64,000 nucleotides of DNA from contig NW_027102664.1 of the NCBI RefSeq assembly GCF_036373705.1, forward strand, positions 62,001 to 126,000. The letters are read 5' to 3'. Shown here in pieces: positions 54,544-64,000 of this stretch. The position numbers and the translations under genes were made by a program. Each line of letters begins with the position of its first letter. The stretch's first letter is position 1. Origin of the DNA: Amia ocellicauda. Taxonomy: Eukaryota; Chordata; Actinopteri; Amiiformes; Amiidae. The notes beneath the pieces are model-generated. The model saw nothing but the letters and a program-made list of their open reading frames with translations. It was not told the origin of the DNA and did not search any database.

Positions 54544-54936
54544 CTATATCAACAAATATACCTGTTTCTTTATCTTGTAGGCACACACCTCAGTTACATA
54601 TGTAAATAAAACAACATTATGACCTATTTTAAAATTAAACAGAGGTGTATTAAACATGCTCAGTAAAAGGTCATACAGATGTTGATGAAATGGCCTAATA
54701 TCATTCTTGGCCCCCTTGAGCCCTTCATCCCAGTGTTCGTACCCCCCGGTCTTTGTTACAGCAGCCATTCACTTTTCCAGGTTTGAAAGTTGATCCTCAT
54801 CGATGGTTAAATCTGTAGAGAAAAGGCTCGCGTTGGCTACTTTTCTGTCAAGCACATGGTGTAATAGCGCTCTCAGGTTAGCTGCAGAGTGTTGATGACA
54901 GAACCAGTTGCAGAACCAGTCCAGAACATTCCCCAT
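54544..54936 (-). pseudogene. BH1-like small protein (copy 4, broken)
   Basis: Same state as copy 3; about one break. Confidence 0.5.
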
Positions 54937-54948
54937 GTTCAAAGTCCC

Positions 54949-55797
54949 TTAGTTCAGGTCAGAGTCTGAATCAGTGGCGTAGATGTCGAATTCTTCGTCG
55001 CTGCCCCCAGCTTTAACTTCTTTACGGAAGAAATAAGCTTTTAGCTTGCCAGCGGTTTTTCTACTCGGCTCATCCAGGTCATTGAGCAGCTGCCCAAGTT
55101 TCTCTATTATAAACGGCTCCTTTTTCAGCTCCAGCAAAATCTCATCTATGATTTTCTGGACTTGTCCCACAGTGACATGTATGTGGGAGTAAGAGAGCGC
55201 CTTGATTAGTGCCGGTTTCAGCCACGGTTTGTTCAGTCTTCTGTAAAACACGTTGAAATAGAACAGGAAATAGTAACGGTCTGGTTCAAACAAACAACTG
55301 TGTCTCAACTGACTGGGGTGATTCACTTCACACCCCCGACAGACTTCTTTCAGAGCTCGGTCGATGAGAGCACTCAGAATATACACCAGGGTGCTTTTAA
55401 CCACTCTGCTTACTTGGTCACATACCCCGGGCATAAATCCTGCGTCTTCATCACGCCCCCGGGACAGTCCGATGCTCATTGGGTCGCCTGGTGGTTTGTG
55501 GGGTGTTTCTCCATCCATTGGACTGACCCCCTCCTGAGACGCACAGACGGTAGACAGTTCGGCAAAATCGAGGCCCTCCATGAGCTCCAGAGGCTGGGGA
55601 TCCCCGAGACTCATTTGGACATCCATCGCACCGCATGTTGTTTCGTCCTGAGGGACCGGGGTCTGAGGTCTTGGAGAGTAACCACAGTCAAAGGGTTCCA
55701 GAGTGTATACAAAATCTGGGGAATAGAACCAGGGGTGATCCCGGGTTTGAAGAGGCCTGTAGAGCCTGTCGACGTCCGCAGCTTTCGGGTAAGACAT
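54949..55797 (-). CDS. Cys/His protein with acidic tail (copy 4)
   Basis: Whole frame, protein identical to copy 3. Confidence 0.7.
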   Translation of the reverse strand: MSYPKAADVDRLYRPLQTRDHPWFYSPDFVYTLEPFDCGYSPRPQTPVPQDETTCGAMDVQMSLGDPQPLELMEGLDFAELSTVCASQEGVSPMDGETPHKPPGDPMSIGLSRGRDEDAGFMPGVCDQVSRVVKSTLVYILSALIDRALKEVCRGCEVNHPSQLRHSCLFEPDRYYFLFYFNVFYRRLNKPWLKPALIKALSYSHIHVTVGQVQKIIDEILLELKKEPFIIEKLGQLLNDLDEPSRKTAGKLKAYFFRKEVKAGGSDEEFDIYATDSDSDLN

Positions 55798-55900
55798 TCT
55801 CTTTAATTTTAAACCATGAATGAATTGTTGCACCTTTTATCCTATCTCTTCACTACGTCACGACACACCGCCCTCTTAGAAGAGAGTAGCCCCTGAGCCG

Positions 55901-56305
55901 TCAGACCCCCCTCCAAAACCCCACACGTCGTCTGTCGTAGTTCTGCAAGCTTTCCCATTCACACCTTTCAAAACCCTGAGTCGGAGACTCCATTTCGCAT
56001 TCTCTTGGACCCTCTTGCAAGCCTTCTAGAGTCTTATCCACAAGCCCCAGATCTCTCCAGGCCATCACCTTCAACCAGTCCTCATAAGAGTATTCAATTA
56101 CCGTCTCAAAAGGTTCCAACGTACCCTCCTTCTCTCCCAAAGCAAGAAGCTCCACTCCAACATAGCTGGGATCCCTTTTAAAGCGGTAACCCCGTCGAGC
56201 CCCCCAGAACAACACCCAGGAGCGTTCAATCTTCAAATTGGTGAGTACAATAACCCTTGCCCGGGATTGTTTCTTGCGGGGTTTCATGTTGATGTCGCTG
56301 GACAT
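55901..56305 (-). CDS. 134-residue unknown protein (copy 4)
   Basis: Whole frame, protein identical to copy 3. Confidence 0.65.
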   Translation of the reverse strand: MSSDINMKPRKKQSRARVIVLTNLKIERSWVLFWGARRGYRFKRDPSYVGVELLALGEKEGTLEPFETVIEYSYEDWLKVMAWRDLGLVDKTLEGLQEGPRECEMESPTQGFERCEWESLQNYDRRRVGFWRGV

Positions 56306-56606
56306 GTTGAAGAAGCGGGATGTTTCAGAAGCTGAGAATTAAAGAGGTATTGCCTAAAAGAAGCGCGGGTTCTTAAATAGAGAGGAGAGTTTCGGGGCGT
56401 TGCCTTCAGAGGGGTGGGGGTATTTATGGGTGGCCTTGTTGTTCAGGGTTTTATGGGTGCACACTTTCTGACGGATATGACGTAGGAATAATTAAGGAAA
56501 TAACTCTACCTAAAATCACGCCCCCCAATTATGACGTAGGAATATTAATAAGCTTAGGGCATACGTCATAACAAAATAGGCCGCGCCCAAAAAACCCTAC
56601 TATCTA
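56306..56606 (-). promoter_or_regulatory. Right-end promoter (copy 4)
   Basis: Same box and CRE-type sites as copy 3. Confidence 0.6.
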
Positions 56607-57280
56607 CTCTTATGTAGTTGAAGGCGCAGTATAGCTCTCATAGTCTGGTGGTGACGGAAGACCACCAGCCGTTTGAACAAGCCATTCAGCATCACCTTGT
56701 TGGGTTAAGTGCAGGCACTGTCAGAGCGCAGGGCGTCCTGCCTTTGAAAGAGTTTCCGAAGTGTCCTGATGTGCCCTTAAGCAATGCCAAACAGGTCTGT
56801 GAAAATGGCATCCTTTCGCGGCACTTCAGACGCCATCTCACAGTCTAGCCGACCTGAAACGCCTGAGCCTGTTTTACCAGCAGGCTCCAACGGTAACCGT
56901 TTGAAGCAAGAGGCGGCGTTGTCAGTTTCTGTAGTGTAGCGGTTATCACATTTGCCTAACGCGCGAAAGGTCCCCGGTTCGAAACCGGGTGGAAACAGCC
57001 TGCTTTGGGCCGGCCCTTTTCGTCCTGCTTGCCCTCGTGGTTCCCCGGAGGCGGTGGGTGTCTTTTCTTCATTGGAGTGCCCGAAATCGGTGCTCTCAGA
57101 GCGTCCGTCCGTCGACAGGTTGAAATTGTAAACGCTGGTGTAGCCACTTTTAATTAAAATCTGATGATGATGATGATGATGATGTTGTTGTTGTTGTTCT
57201 TGTTGTCATCGTGGTCGCCGTCATTATTATTGTTAAAGTAAAGCAGTAGTTAGATTTGTTGCTACCGTAAGGTGTAGAAG
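56607..57280 (+). repeat. Host spacer 4, tRNA-Val repeat monomer
   Basis: A single monomer. Its first part, including the tRNA, is like spacer 3; its later part (gttccccggaggcggtgggtgtc) is like spacers 1 and the end of 2, so it looks like a recombinant. Microsatellite at about 57162-57207. Confidence 0.85.
56925..56997 (+). tRNA. tRNA-Val (AAC), weakened stems
   Basis: Identical to the copy at 40969, with the same wobble pairs in acceptor and anticodon stems. Confidence 0.82.
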
Positions 57281-59294
57281 ACAACAGTAGGTATGGCGTG
57301 TGATATCAAAACATTCAGAATACTTTTAACCTATATAATTTATAAGCTTTGTAAAATAAACCCAAATATCTCTTTTGCGGGGATAAACGCTGTTCTGAGT
57401 AGTTTGTGACTTGTTTAATACCAAACAAAGCATCGCTATAAAAAATAAATAAAAAAATCACTGTAAAAGCGCTAGTTATTTTTGATCTTTATAGTTATTT
57501 TCTAGGCTCAGGTTGTTTTTTAGCGCTTATAAAGGCCTGAAATATTCTTAGTGGTTGTTGACTATAGGTCTTGATGCTTAAAAATGTTTTTTTGAGAGAC
57601 CAAAAGGTTCTAATAAAAGTTTAGAGTAGAGAGGAGAGAGATCGTCTCCATCTTGGTTTCTATTTGAAATTTGATGCAGTGTCATTTTATTGGTTGGTTT
57701 TGATATGTTAATTGGTAACAGGGTGGCACAAAGGCCAGACCAGAACAATGCCTTACAAGCAGATCCGGCATGTGGCCATCACTATAAGTATGAAGGTCTG
57801 GTCTTCAGCTCGACAGACTCACACTGACCTTTCGATTTAAGACTAAAGATCAACAATGTCCGGAAACAACATCAGCGATTCGATTTAAACGAGTTTTTAG
57901 GCAAGTCTTCAGATTATTTTCATTGACTCAGAGCGTGTTGTGTGCATGTATTGTAAATAAGGCTATAACATCTGTTTTAAGTTCTGTAAAATTATTTTTC
58001 AGCCAGTCAACAGGAGTTAATTCCCAACGCTGAGGAGATCATCTGGAACAACGACGGTAAGATTTTTGTGTTTGCGCTCATGGGTTCTTATGTATGGGTG
58101 TGTGTGGTTTTGAAGCGGCTCATTAGAGTTATGAAAACGTTTTAATATATAATAATGCCGGTCTCTTTAATTACACAGAAACTATCGAAAGGCCTGTGAT
58201 TAATGTCTCCGAGGATCGACCAAGAGAAGTGGTTGTCCCTAGACAGGCTGTCTGCCGACCGGGTAAGAACTAAACCCCTGTTTGTTTGTATAACGTTTCT
58301 GTAAGATGTTTGAGTCCAGTTTTGTTAATTTAAAAAAATTATCCTGTCTAACAGTATTAAGAAACGTGGTTCGAGACAACGAAAGGCCTTCCACATCGAG
58401 GGCTTGTTTCGTTTTACCTTCGAGAACCGTAACCTTTCAAGAATCTGAAAGGCCGTCAGCCCCGGTATCTGATAGCTGTGAGTATATATCTGCAGCCTGT
58501 AAGAGGTTAAAGCTTTTTATAAAGCGGTGTGGTTAAAGGTTAAACATGTCTCTTACCTTCACAGCGGTGCAAAAAGCTAAACCAGCCGAAAAACATAAGA
58601 AACGATTATTCTGTGGAGGTAAGTAAGATCTTTCAAACTTTAATGTTTTTAAAAGAGCTTTGTTTGCCCGTTGAGGGCTAATATTTAAGCGATGGGTGAC
58701 CGTTTCCTGTAGGGCGGGGGGTTCTGGGAAAGATCTTTAGAAGTCCGGACAGGTCTAGGCTTGTTTCTGGGGAACGTGTTTAGAAATGACCGATTGCTGT
58801 ACCGTCTGGTTAGGAAGTAAAGCCGTCCGAAAGGGTTTAGTAAGTTGTTTGGCTTATATCCCGCTATTATACTTCTGTTTTAAAGTGGTTGTAGGAAAAG
58901 TCTTGAAGGTGTTCATTGTATTTAATATTTAAACAGATCGTGAAAACGTTTGTGAAACAGGAAGTCCCGGGATCAGGAAGCGTTTACACTTGGAAGGTTC
59001 GTTTAAAAATGAAATGTTGTTGTGTGTGTGTGTGTTTTATTAACAATATTACAGTTTTTAAAGAAACATTTAAGAAACAGTTTATTTACAGCGGCTTCTC
59101 TGTTTTACATTTATTATCAAGTCCTAATAAATATATTGTCTGTAAATAATAAGGCGTTGTAGTGAATGTCTAAGGCTATTTTCAAAGGTCTAAAAAAGCT
59201 AAAGGTTTTGAATGTCCTGGACATGTTGTTTTAAGTTTGATTTCTGTCGCCGTTTAAAGATGTAAATGTAATGTATATTTTTATTCTTCCCAAG
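57281..59294 (+). promoter_or_regulatory. Left-end leader region (copy 5)
   Basis: Same layout as copy 2; variants in the exon-like blocks group it with copy 3. Confidence 0.5.
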
Positions 59295-59896
59295 ACTCTT
59301 GGGATAGTCATTCTGTGAATGAGCTATTGAGGACAATTACCCCGTCTAAGTGGGATCAAACATCTTCCCCGGTGAGATCACCGAGAGGATCCCCCACGGT
59401 GGTCTTGGAGACCCCCCAACATCTACTCAGGCCACAGCCTTCTGGGAGTAATTCAACACCCCAGATTCAGCCTGCCGCATTGTCAGGCGGAACAAATACA
59501 GGCATCCAACAACCTCAGGGGTCGCCGTCAGTCAGGGCTGACACACCACCCAACGACGGCCTGGTTTCAACATCGTCCCCCCAGACCCGTTTCTTGGCTA
59601 CAGAAACGCGGAACAGTACCCCGCGCTTGGCCAGGGTGTCACCGCAAAGGCCTTCTTGGTCTCCGTCCATGAGTATACGCTCGCTCCCTGCCTCCTTCGA
59701 CCGAGATTTACCGGAGCGACCATCCTTTGAAGCTGAGCCAGGCCACCAGCCCCCGGAGCTACATCCTGAAGGTCGGCATGAGTTGCTACATACTTTGTTA
59801 CAAAATCAAAGACTTGTGTTAGTGGGGCAAAACCTGGTGATAGAGAGCCAAAACACCCTTATTAATACCCTTACTAACGAATTGTACCGTATTTAA
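59295..59896 (+). CDS. Pro/Ser-rich protein, probable last exon (copy 5)
   Basis: Open frame, homologous to 9459-10060. Confidence 0.55.
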
Positions 59897-59962
59897 TGTT
59901 TTAATAGACACAAAACGCCTTACTATTGTGGGTTGTTGGAAAAATAAAAAATAAATTAAAAA

Positions 59963-62900
59963 ATGTCCTGACTTGGTAAAAGAACTCACAAACTAAAGGA
60001 TTATGAACAAGCTAGGGCCCCAAAAAGACCTTCCCGAGAGAACATCCCCGGCCCTGTTGTGAACTCCTCTGATGTCCCAATGAACCTGGAACTATTACAA
60101 ATGATAAATGATTTAAATAACCCCCAATTACCACCGATAGAATGTGAATTAACAGACTTACCGGTGAACCCCGACCTGTTACAGATGGTCAATGATCTAA
60201 ATAACCACCTCCCACCGGTAGCGCTTATAGAGGTTCACCCCCTAGTTCACCCCGATTTGTTTGAAATGGTGGAGGCTTTGGAGGAGCTACCCCGACCAAA
60301 TTCTGCCCCTATTATAAATGATTTGAGACAATTAGAACACAGGATGGCGGCAGAAGCAGCCATCACTATAGAGGAGGGTCTTGACATTAACCGGTTGGAT
60401 ATCTTTGAAGGACTTTTACAGGCTTTAAATGAGCCTCCTCAAAAAGGGGGTTTTGTAGATGTCAGCAGTGGGGGTGTTCGGAATGTGGAGGGTTCTGAGA
60501 CTGATAAGGCTGTGGAGGTCATGCTCTGTGAGAATGTAGGGGGTGAAGGCTTTGTTCAAAATGATGATGTGTCCAAGAGTACCAGTGATCCCGTGATTAT
60601 AGATAGACCGGCCTATAACAATTTTGAAATGATTCAGCGTTTTAATTTTGCAGAACTTTTAAATTGTGACAATTATGCAGAAATATTTGTCAACATACAC
60701 GAGGCCTTGCAGAAAATGCTTGAACAGGTTGCTGAAAGGGTCAGACCTCGAGATGTTGTACAGTTAGAACTCAGAGGGGATGATTTGTTTAGCAACCTAT
60801 CTGTAATGCTGAGTGGAGATAATTTAGACGTCTGGCTAAAATCGAAGCGTTATTGCAAAGTAACGCAGCCATCATAGCTGATGAAAGTCTGTCTCTGGTA
60901 ATGAATGTGGTTCGTAACCCTGAGGGTGGGGCGCTTAGAAGACTGTCGAAATGCTTGAAGAACGACATAATTAGGACCAAGCTCAGGCAATTAGTGGTGA
61001 GTTCCAGTGGGGACAATAAGCTCTGTTTTGCTTACAGTTTAATAAAACTACTCACCCCCGACATGCCTGAACCCCAAGCTCTGCAAGAAGCTTTAATGCT
61101 TCATCAGAGGGCCGGCTTAAACTCTCAACAGATGGTTGCCTTTTCAGACATCACCAAGTTTGAGGAGTTGTTGTCTTTAAAAATTGTTGTGTGGTACCGT
61201 TGTGAGGTAAAGGAAGTATTTGTGAAATTTCAGACACATCCTGAAACCCATACACAGACACTGTTTCTCTTCCTAAGTGATAGTCATTACTTTGGAATAA
61301 AGAGTTTGACGGCTTTTTTGGGTTGTTCGTATGTTTGTCATTGGTATTATAAGGCCTTCAATGATAAGCTTAAGCACCGATGTGACGGTTACTGTAACGT
61401 CTGTTTCAATCCGCAATGTCGTAAGGGTTTGGCCCCTACCATCCGATGTAAAGATTGCTTAAGGATTTGTCTCTCAGCGTTCTGTTTTTCCGAGCATAAG
61501 GTACAGAGGGCCGCTACTGAGGGGGTTAAAAAACTGAGTTATTGTGATCAAACTAAATATTGCCCGCAGTGTTGCCTCCAGTACCGTTTTCATGAGGTTA
61601 AACCACACAAATGTCTGGAGCCGAGATGCAGGATCTGTAATGCTGATTTAACCCCGGGGTCCGAACACCAGTGCTTTATTCAGCCGGTTAAAAAGGAGCC
61701 GCCGCACAACCGGTATGTCTTTTTTGCTTTTGAATGCCGGCAAGAAAACGGGGTCCACGTTGCTAATTATATACTCTGTATTGACATGTTGGATCGTGAG
61801 TGGTCAGCTAGCGGTGAGAGTTGTGTCAGGGATTTCTTTACGCGGTATCGCGGTCCAAAATACCTCAATTACACATTTATTGCCCACAATGCTAAGGGTT
61901 ATGATTCTTACATTTTGATGAAGTATCTGGTGGAAAATGGGGTGACCCCAAAAATAATAGCTCAGGGTAGCAAGATCATGTGTTTCACCGACGAAGCTTT
62001 CAACTAACGTTACATAGACTTGTTAAATTTCATCCCCATGAAATTGAGCGCTTTGCCTAAGGCTCTGGGTTTTGAGGCTCAGAAGAAAGGTTGGTTCTGC
62101 CATTTTTTTAATACTATGGACACTCAAAATTATCGAGGGTCCTACCTGCCCGCCACTTATTATGGGGTTGATACTATGATGTCTCATGAGAGGGAGGAAT
62201 TCTTTAAATGGTACAATACGGTTAAGGGAGGTGTTTTTGATGACCGAGAAGAGATGGCTGCTTATTGTAAAAATGATGTGGTGATCCTTAAAGAAGCCTG
62301 TGTGCGTTTCCGCGCCGAGGTTATCAACACATCGGGTCTCGACCCTTTGCAAAGTGTGACCATAGCGTCTCTCTGCATGAAAATGTATCGGTCCAATTTC
62401 TTGCAGAAAAACACTATAGCGGTCACCACTTCTGACAACTATCGTGCTAGACAAAAGAACTTTTCGACTGTCTCCATACAGTGGCTGGAATACCTGAGTG
62501 CCCGGGATAACATCTTCATCAGACATGCTTTAAATCAAGGGGAAGTCAAAATGGGGCCTTACTACTTAGACGGTTTTAGCGACGTGTCCGGGCGGCGTAC
62601 CGCTTATGAGTTTGCAGGTTGTATTTACCATGGCTGTCCTCAGTGCTTCGACCCAAACACCTTTAACCCCGTAACACAAAAACTCTGCAGTGATATGTAC
62701 TATGATTTCCAGGAACGAATTGAAACTTTAAAAAACACCTATGGTTTGAACGTGCTGGTGATTTGGGAACACGAGTGGACGACCCTGAAGCAACAGGATG
62801 CGGGGGTACAACGGTTTATGGAAACCTTGGACTTTCCTGAACGTCTTGAGCCCCGGGATGCGTTATTTGGGGGTCGTACCAACGCCCTCTGTTTACATTA

Positions 62901-64000
62901 TGAGGTAAAGGAGGGTGAGAGAGTAGATTACTATGATTTCACCAGTCTGTACCCTTATGTCAACAAGACCAAAATGTACCCGGTGGGGCGTCCAACCATT
63001 GTTTATCGTGACTTTCTCGAAATCGGACATTACTTTGGTTTGATCAAAGTCACCATGTACCCTCCTCGCGAGCTGTTCTTACCCGTGTTGCCTTACAGGT
63101 GTTCAGGAAAATTGATGTTCCCTCTGTGTAGAACGTGTGTGGAAACTGAAAATAAAACTACCTCTTGTCTGCACAGTGATGAAGAGAGAGCGCTGACGGG
63201 TGTCTGGTGTAGCATTGAGCTTGACAAGGCGGTGGAGAAAGGTTACAGAGTCGGTAAGGTGTATGAGGTTTGGCATTTTTCTGAAAAATCTGATACTCTT
63301 TTTGCTGATTACATTATGACCCATCTGAAAGGGAAACAGGAGGCATCGGGCTATCCCTCATGGTGTGTTGTCTCCGCGGCCAAAGAGCGATACGTTCAGC
63401 AATATTTTGAAAAGGAAGGGATCCGTCTAGAGCTGGGGAACATAACTGTAAACCCCGCCAAGAGACAAATGTCCAAACTGATTTTAAACAGTCTGTGGGG
63501 TAAGTTTGGGGAAAGAAATTACCGTCTAAACACAACCTTGATTAAAACCCCTGAACAGTTTATAGAATTTATGTTTTCCAAACAACATGCAGTATCACAC
63601 TTTCAATTCTTAAATGACCATGTGGCACAGGTCCAGTGGAGGGCCCCTAAAGATTTCCCCACCAAACAGGGGAACGTTAATGTTTTCATAGCGGTTTTTA
63701 CCACGGCTTACGCCCGGCTTGAACTGTACAACTTAATGGATCAGTTGCAGGAACGCACGCTCTATCATGATACTGACTCTGTAATCTTTGTCACCAGGCC
63801 AGGGGATTGGGTCCCTCCCCTCGGGGACTACCTTGGGGAGTTAACGAGCGAACTAGATCCTCAGGACCACATAGTGGAGTTTGTTTCAGGGGGTCCTAAG
63901 ACTTACGCATACAGAACGGCTGCGGGTAAGACCTGTATGAAAGTTAAGGGTTTCACTCTGAACCATTGTAACAACAAGCTCATTAACATCAAGTCTCTGA
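59963..64000 (+). pseudogene. Protein-primed DNA polymerase B (copy 5, broken, runs off window)
   Basis: N-terminal triple segment, Cys-rich motifs, exonuclease and polymerase motifs A to C are all visible before the window end. About two breaks in view. Confidence 0.9.

Larger units (their letters stand above)
41331..56606. mobile_element. Polinton/Maverick copy 4, full-length, broken
   Basis: A 15.3 kb copy with complete gene order. It is almost identical to copy 3 from polB to the right end and into the start of the next spacer, but its left leader is closer to copy 2. About ten to twelve breaks, most shared with copy 3. Confidence 0.92.
57281..64000. mobile_element. Polinton/Maverick copy 5, left part (cut by window end)
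   Basis: Leader, Pro-rich frame and most of polB are visible, then the window ends inside polB. It is broken (about two breaks in the visible part), though its polB has a longer open stretch than the other copies. It also carries more private substitutions in polB than copies 2-4 do among themselves. The poly-A run of the leader is interrupted here (about 57441-57457). Confidence 0.9.

Overview
The window is eukaryotic, most likely teleost fish. It holds a fish-type Tc1 transposon end, nuclear tRNA-Val genes without encoded CCA, trinucleotide microsatellites, and a tandem array of a large virus-like element. The identification rests on reading translated motifs by eye; no database search was run.

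Layout. 1-310 is one end of a Tc1/mariner transposon with the start of its transposase on the minus strand. 311-503 is a fragment of a host tRNA-Val repeat. From about 504 to the window end there are five head-to-tail copies of one Polinton/Maverick (adintovirus-like) element: copy 1, right part only (504-6766); copy 2 (7446-22742); copy 3 (25391-40650); copy 4 (41331-56606); copy 5, left part, cut by the window end (57281-64000). Each full copy is about 15.3 kb. Copies are separated by host spacers that carry tRNA-Val genes: three spacers of about 0.68 kb, and one expanded to 2.65 kb between copies 2 and 3.

Element organisation. The left half reads on the plus strand: a leader region with exon-like blocks, a proline/serine-rich reading frame, protein-primed family B DNA polymerase, an A32/FtsK-type packaging ATPase, a small basic protein and a 247-residue putative virion protein. 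The right half reads on the minus strand: adenain-like protease, double jelly-roll major capsid protein, a protein VI-like basic protein, single jelly-roll minor capsid protein, chromodomain integrase, a small protein with a Bcl-2 BH1-like segment, a 294-residue-frame Cys/His protein with an acidic tail, and a 134-residue unknown. The halves converge near 16.1-16.3 kb (copy 2) and its equivalents. The right-end promoter region carries repeated CRE/ATF-type TGACGTA sites. Together the genes form a replication, integration and virion-assembly set.

State and age. All copies are fossils: every one has broken core genes, and many breaks are shared between copies. The copies are nearly identical by eye, roughly one per cent or less apart. 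I infer that one already damaged insertion, lying in a tRNA-Val repeat cluster, was amplified recently by unequal recombination of element plus spacer, with later exchange between copies, rather than by repeated transposition.
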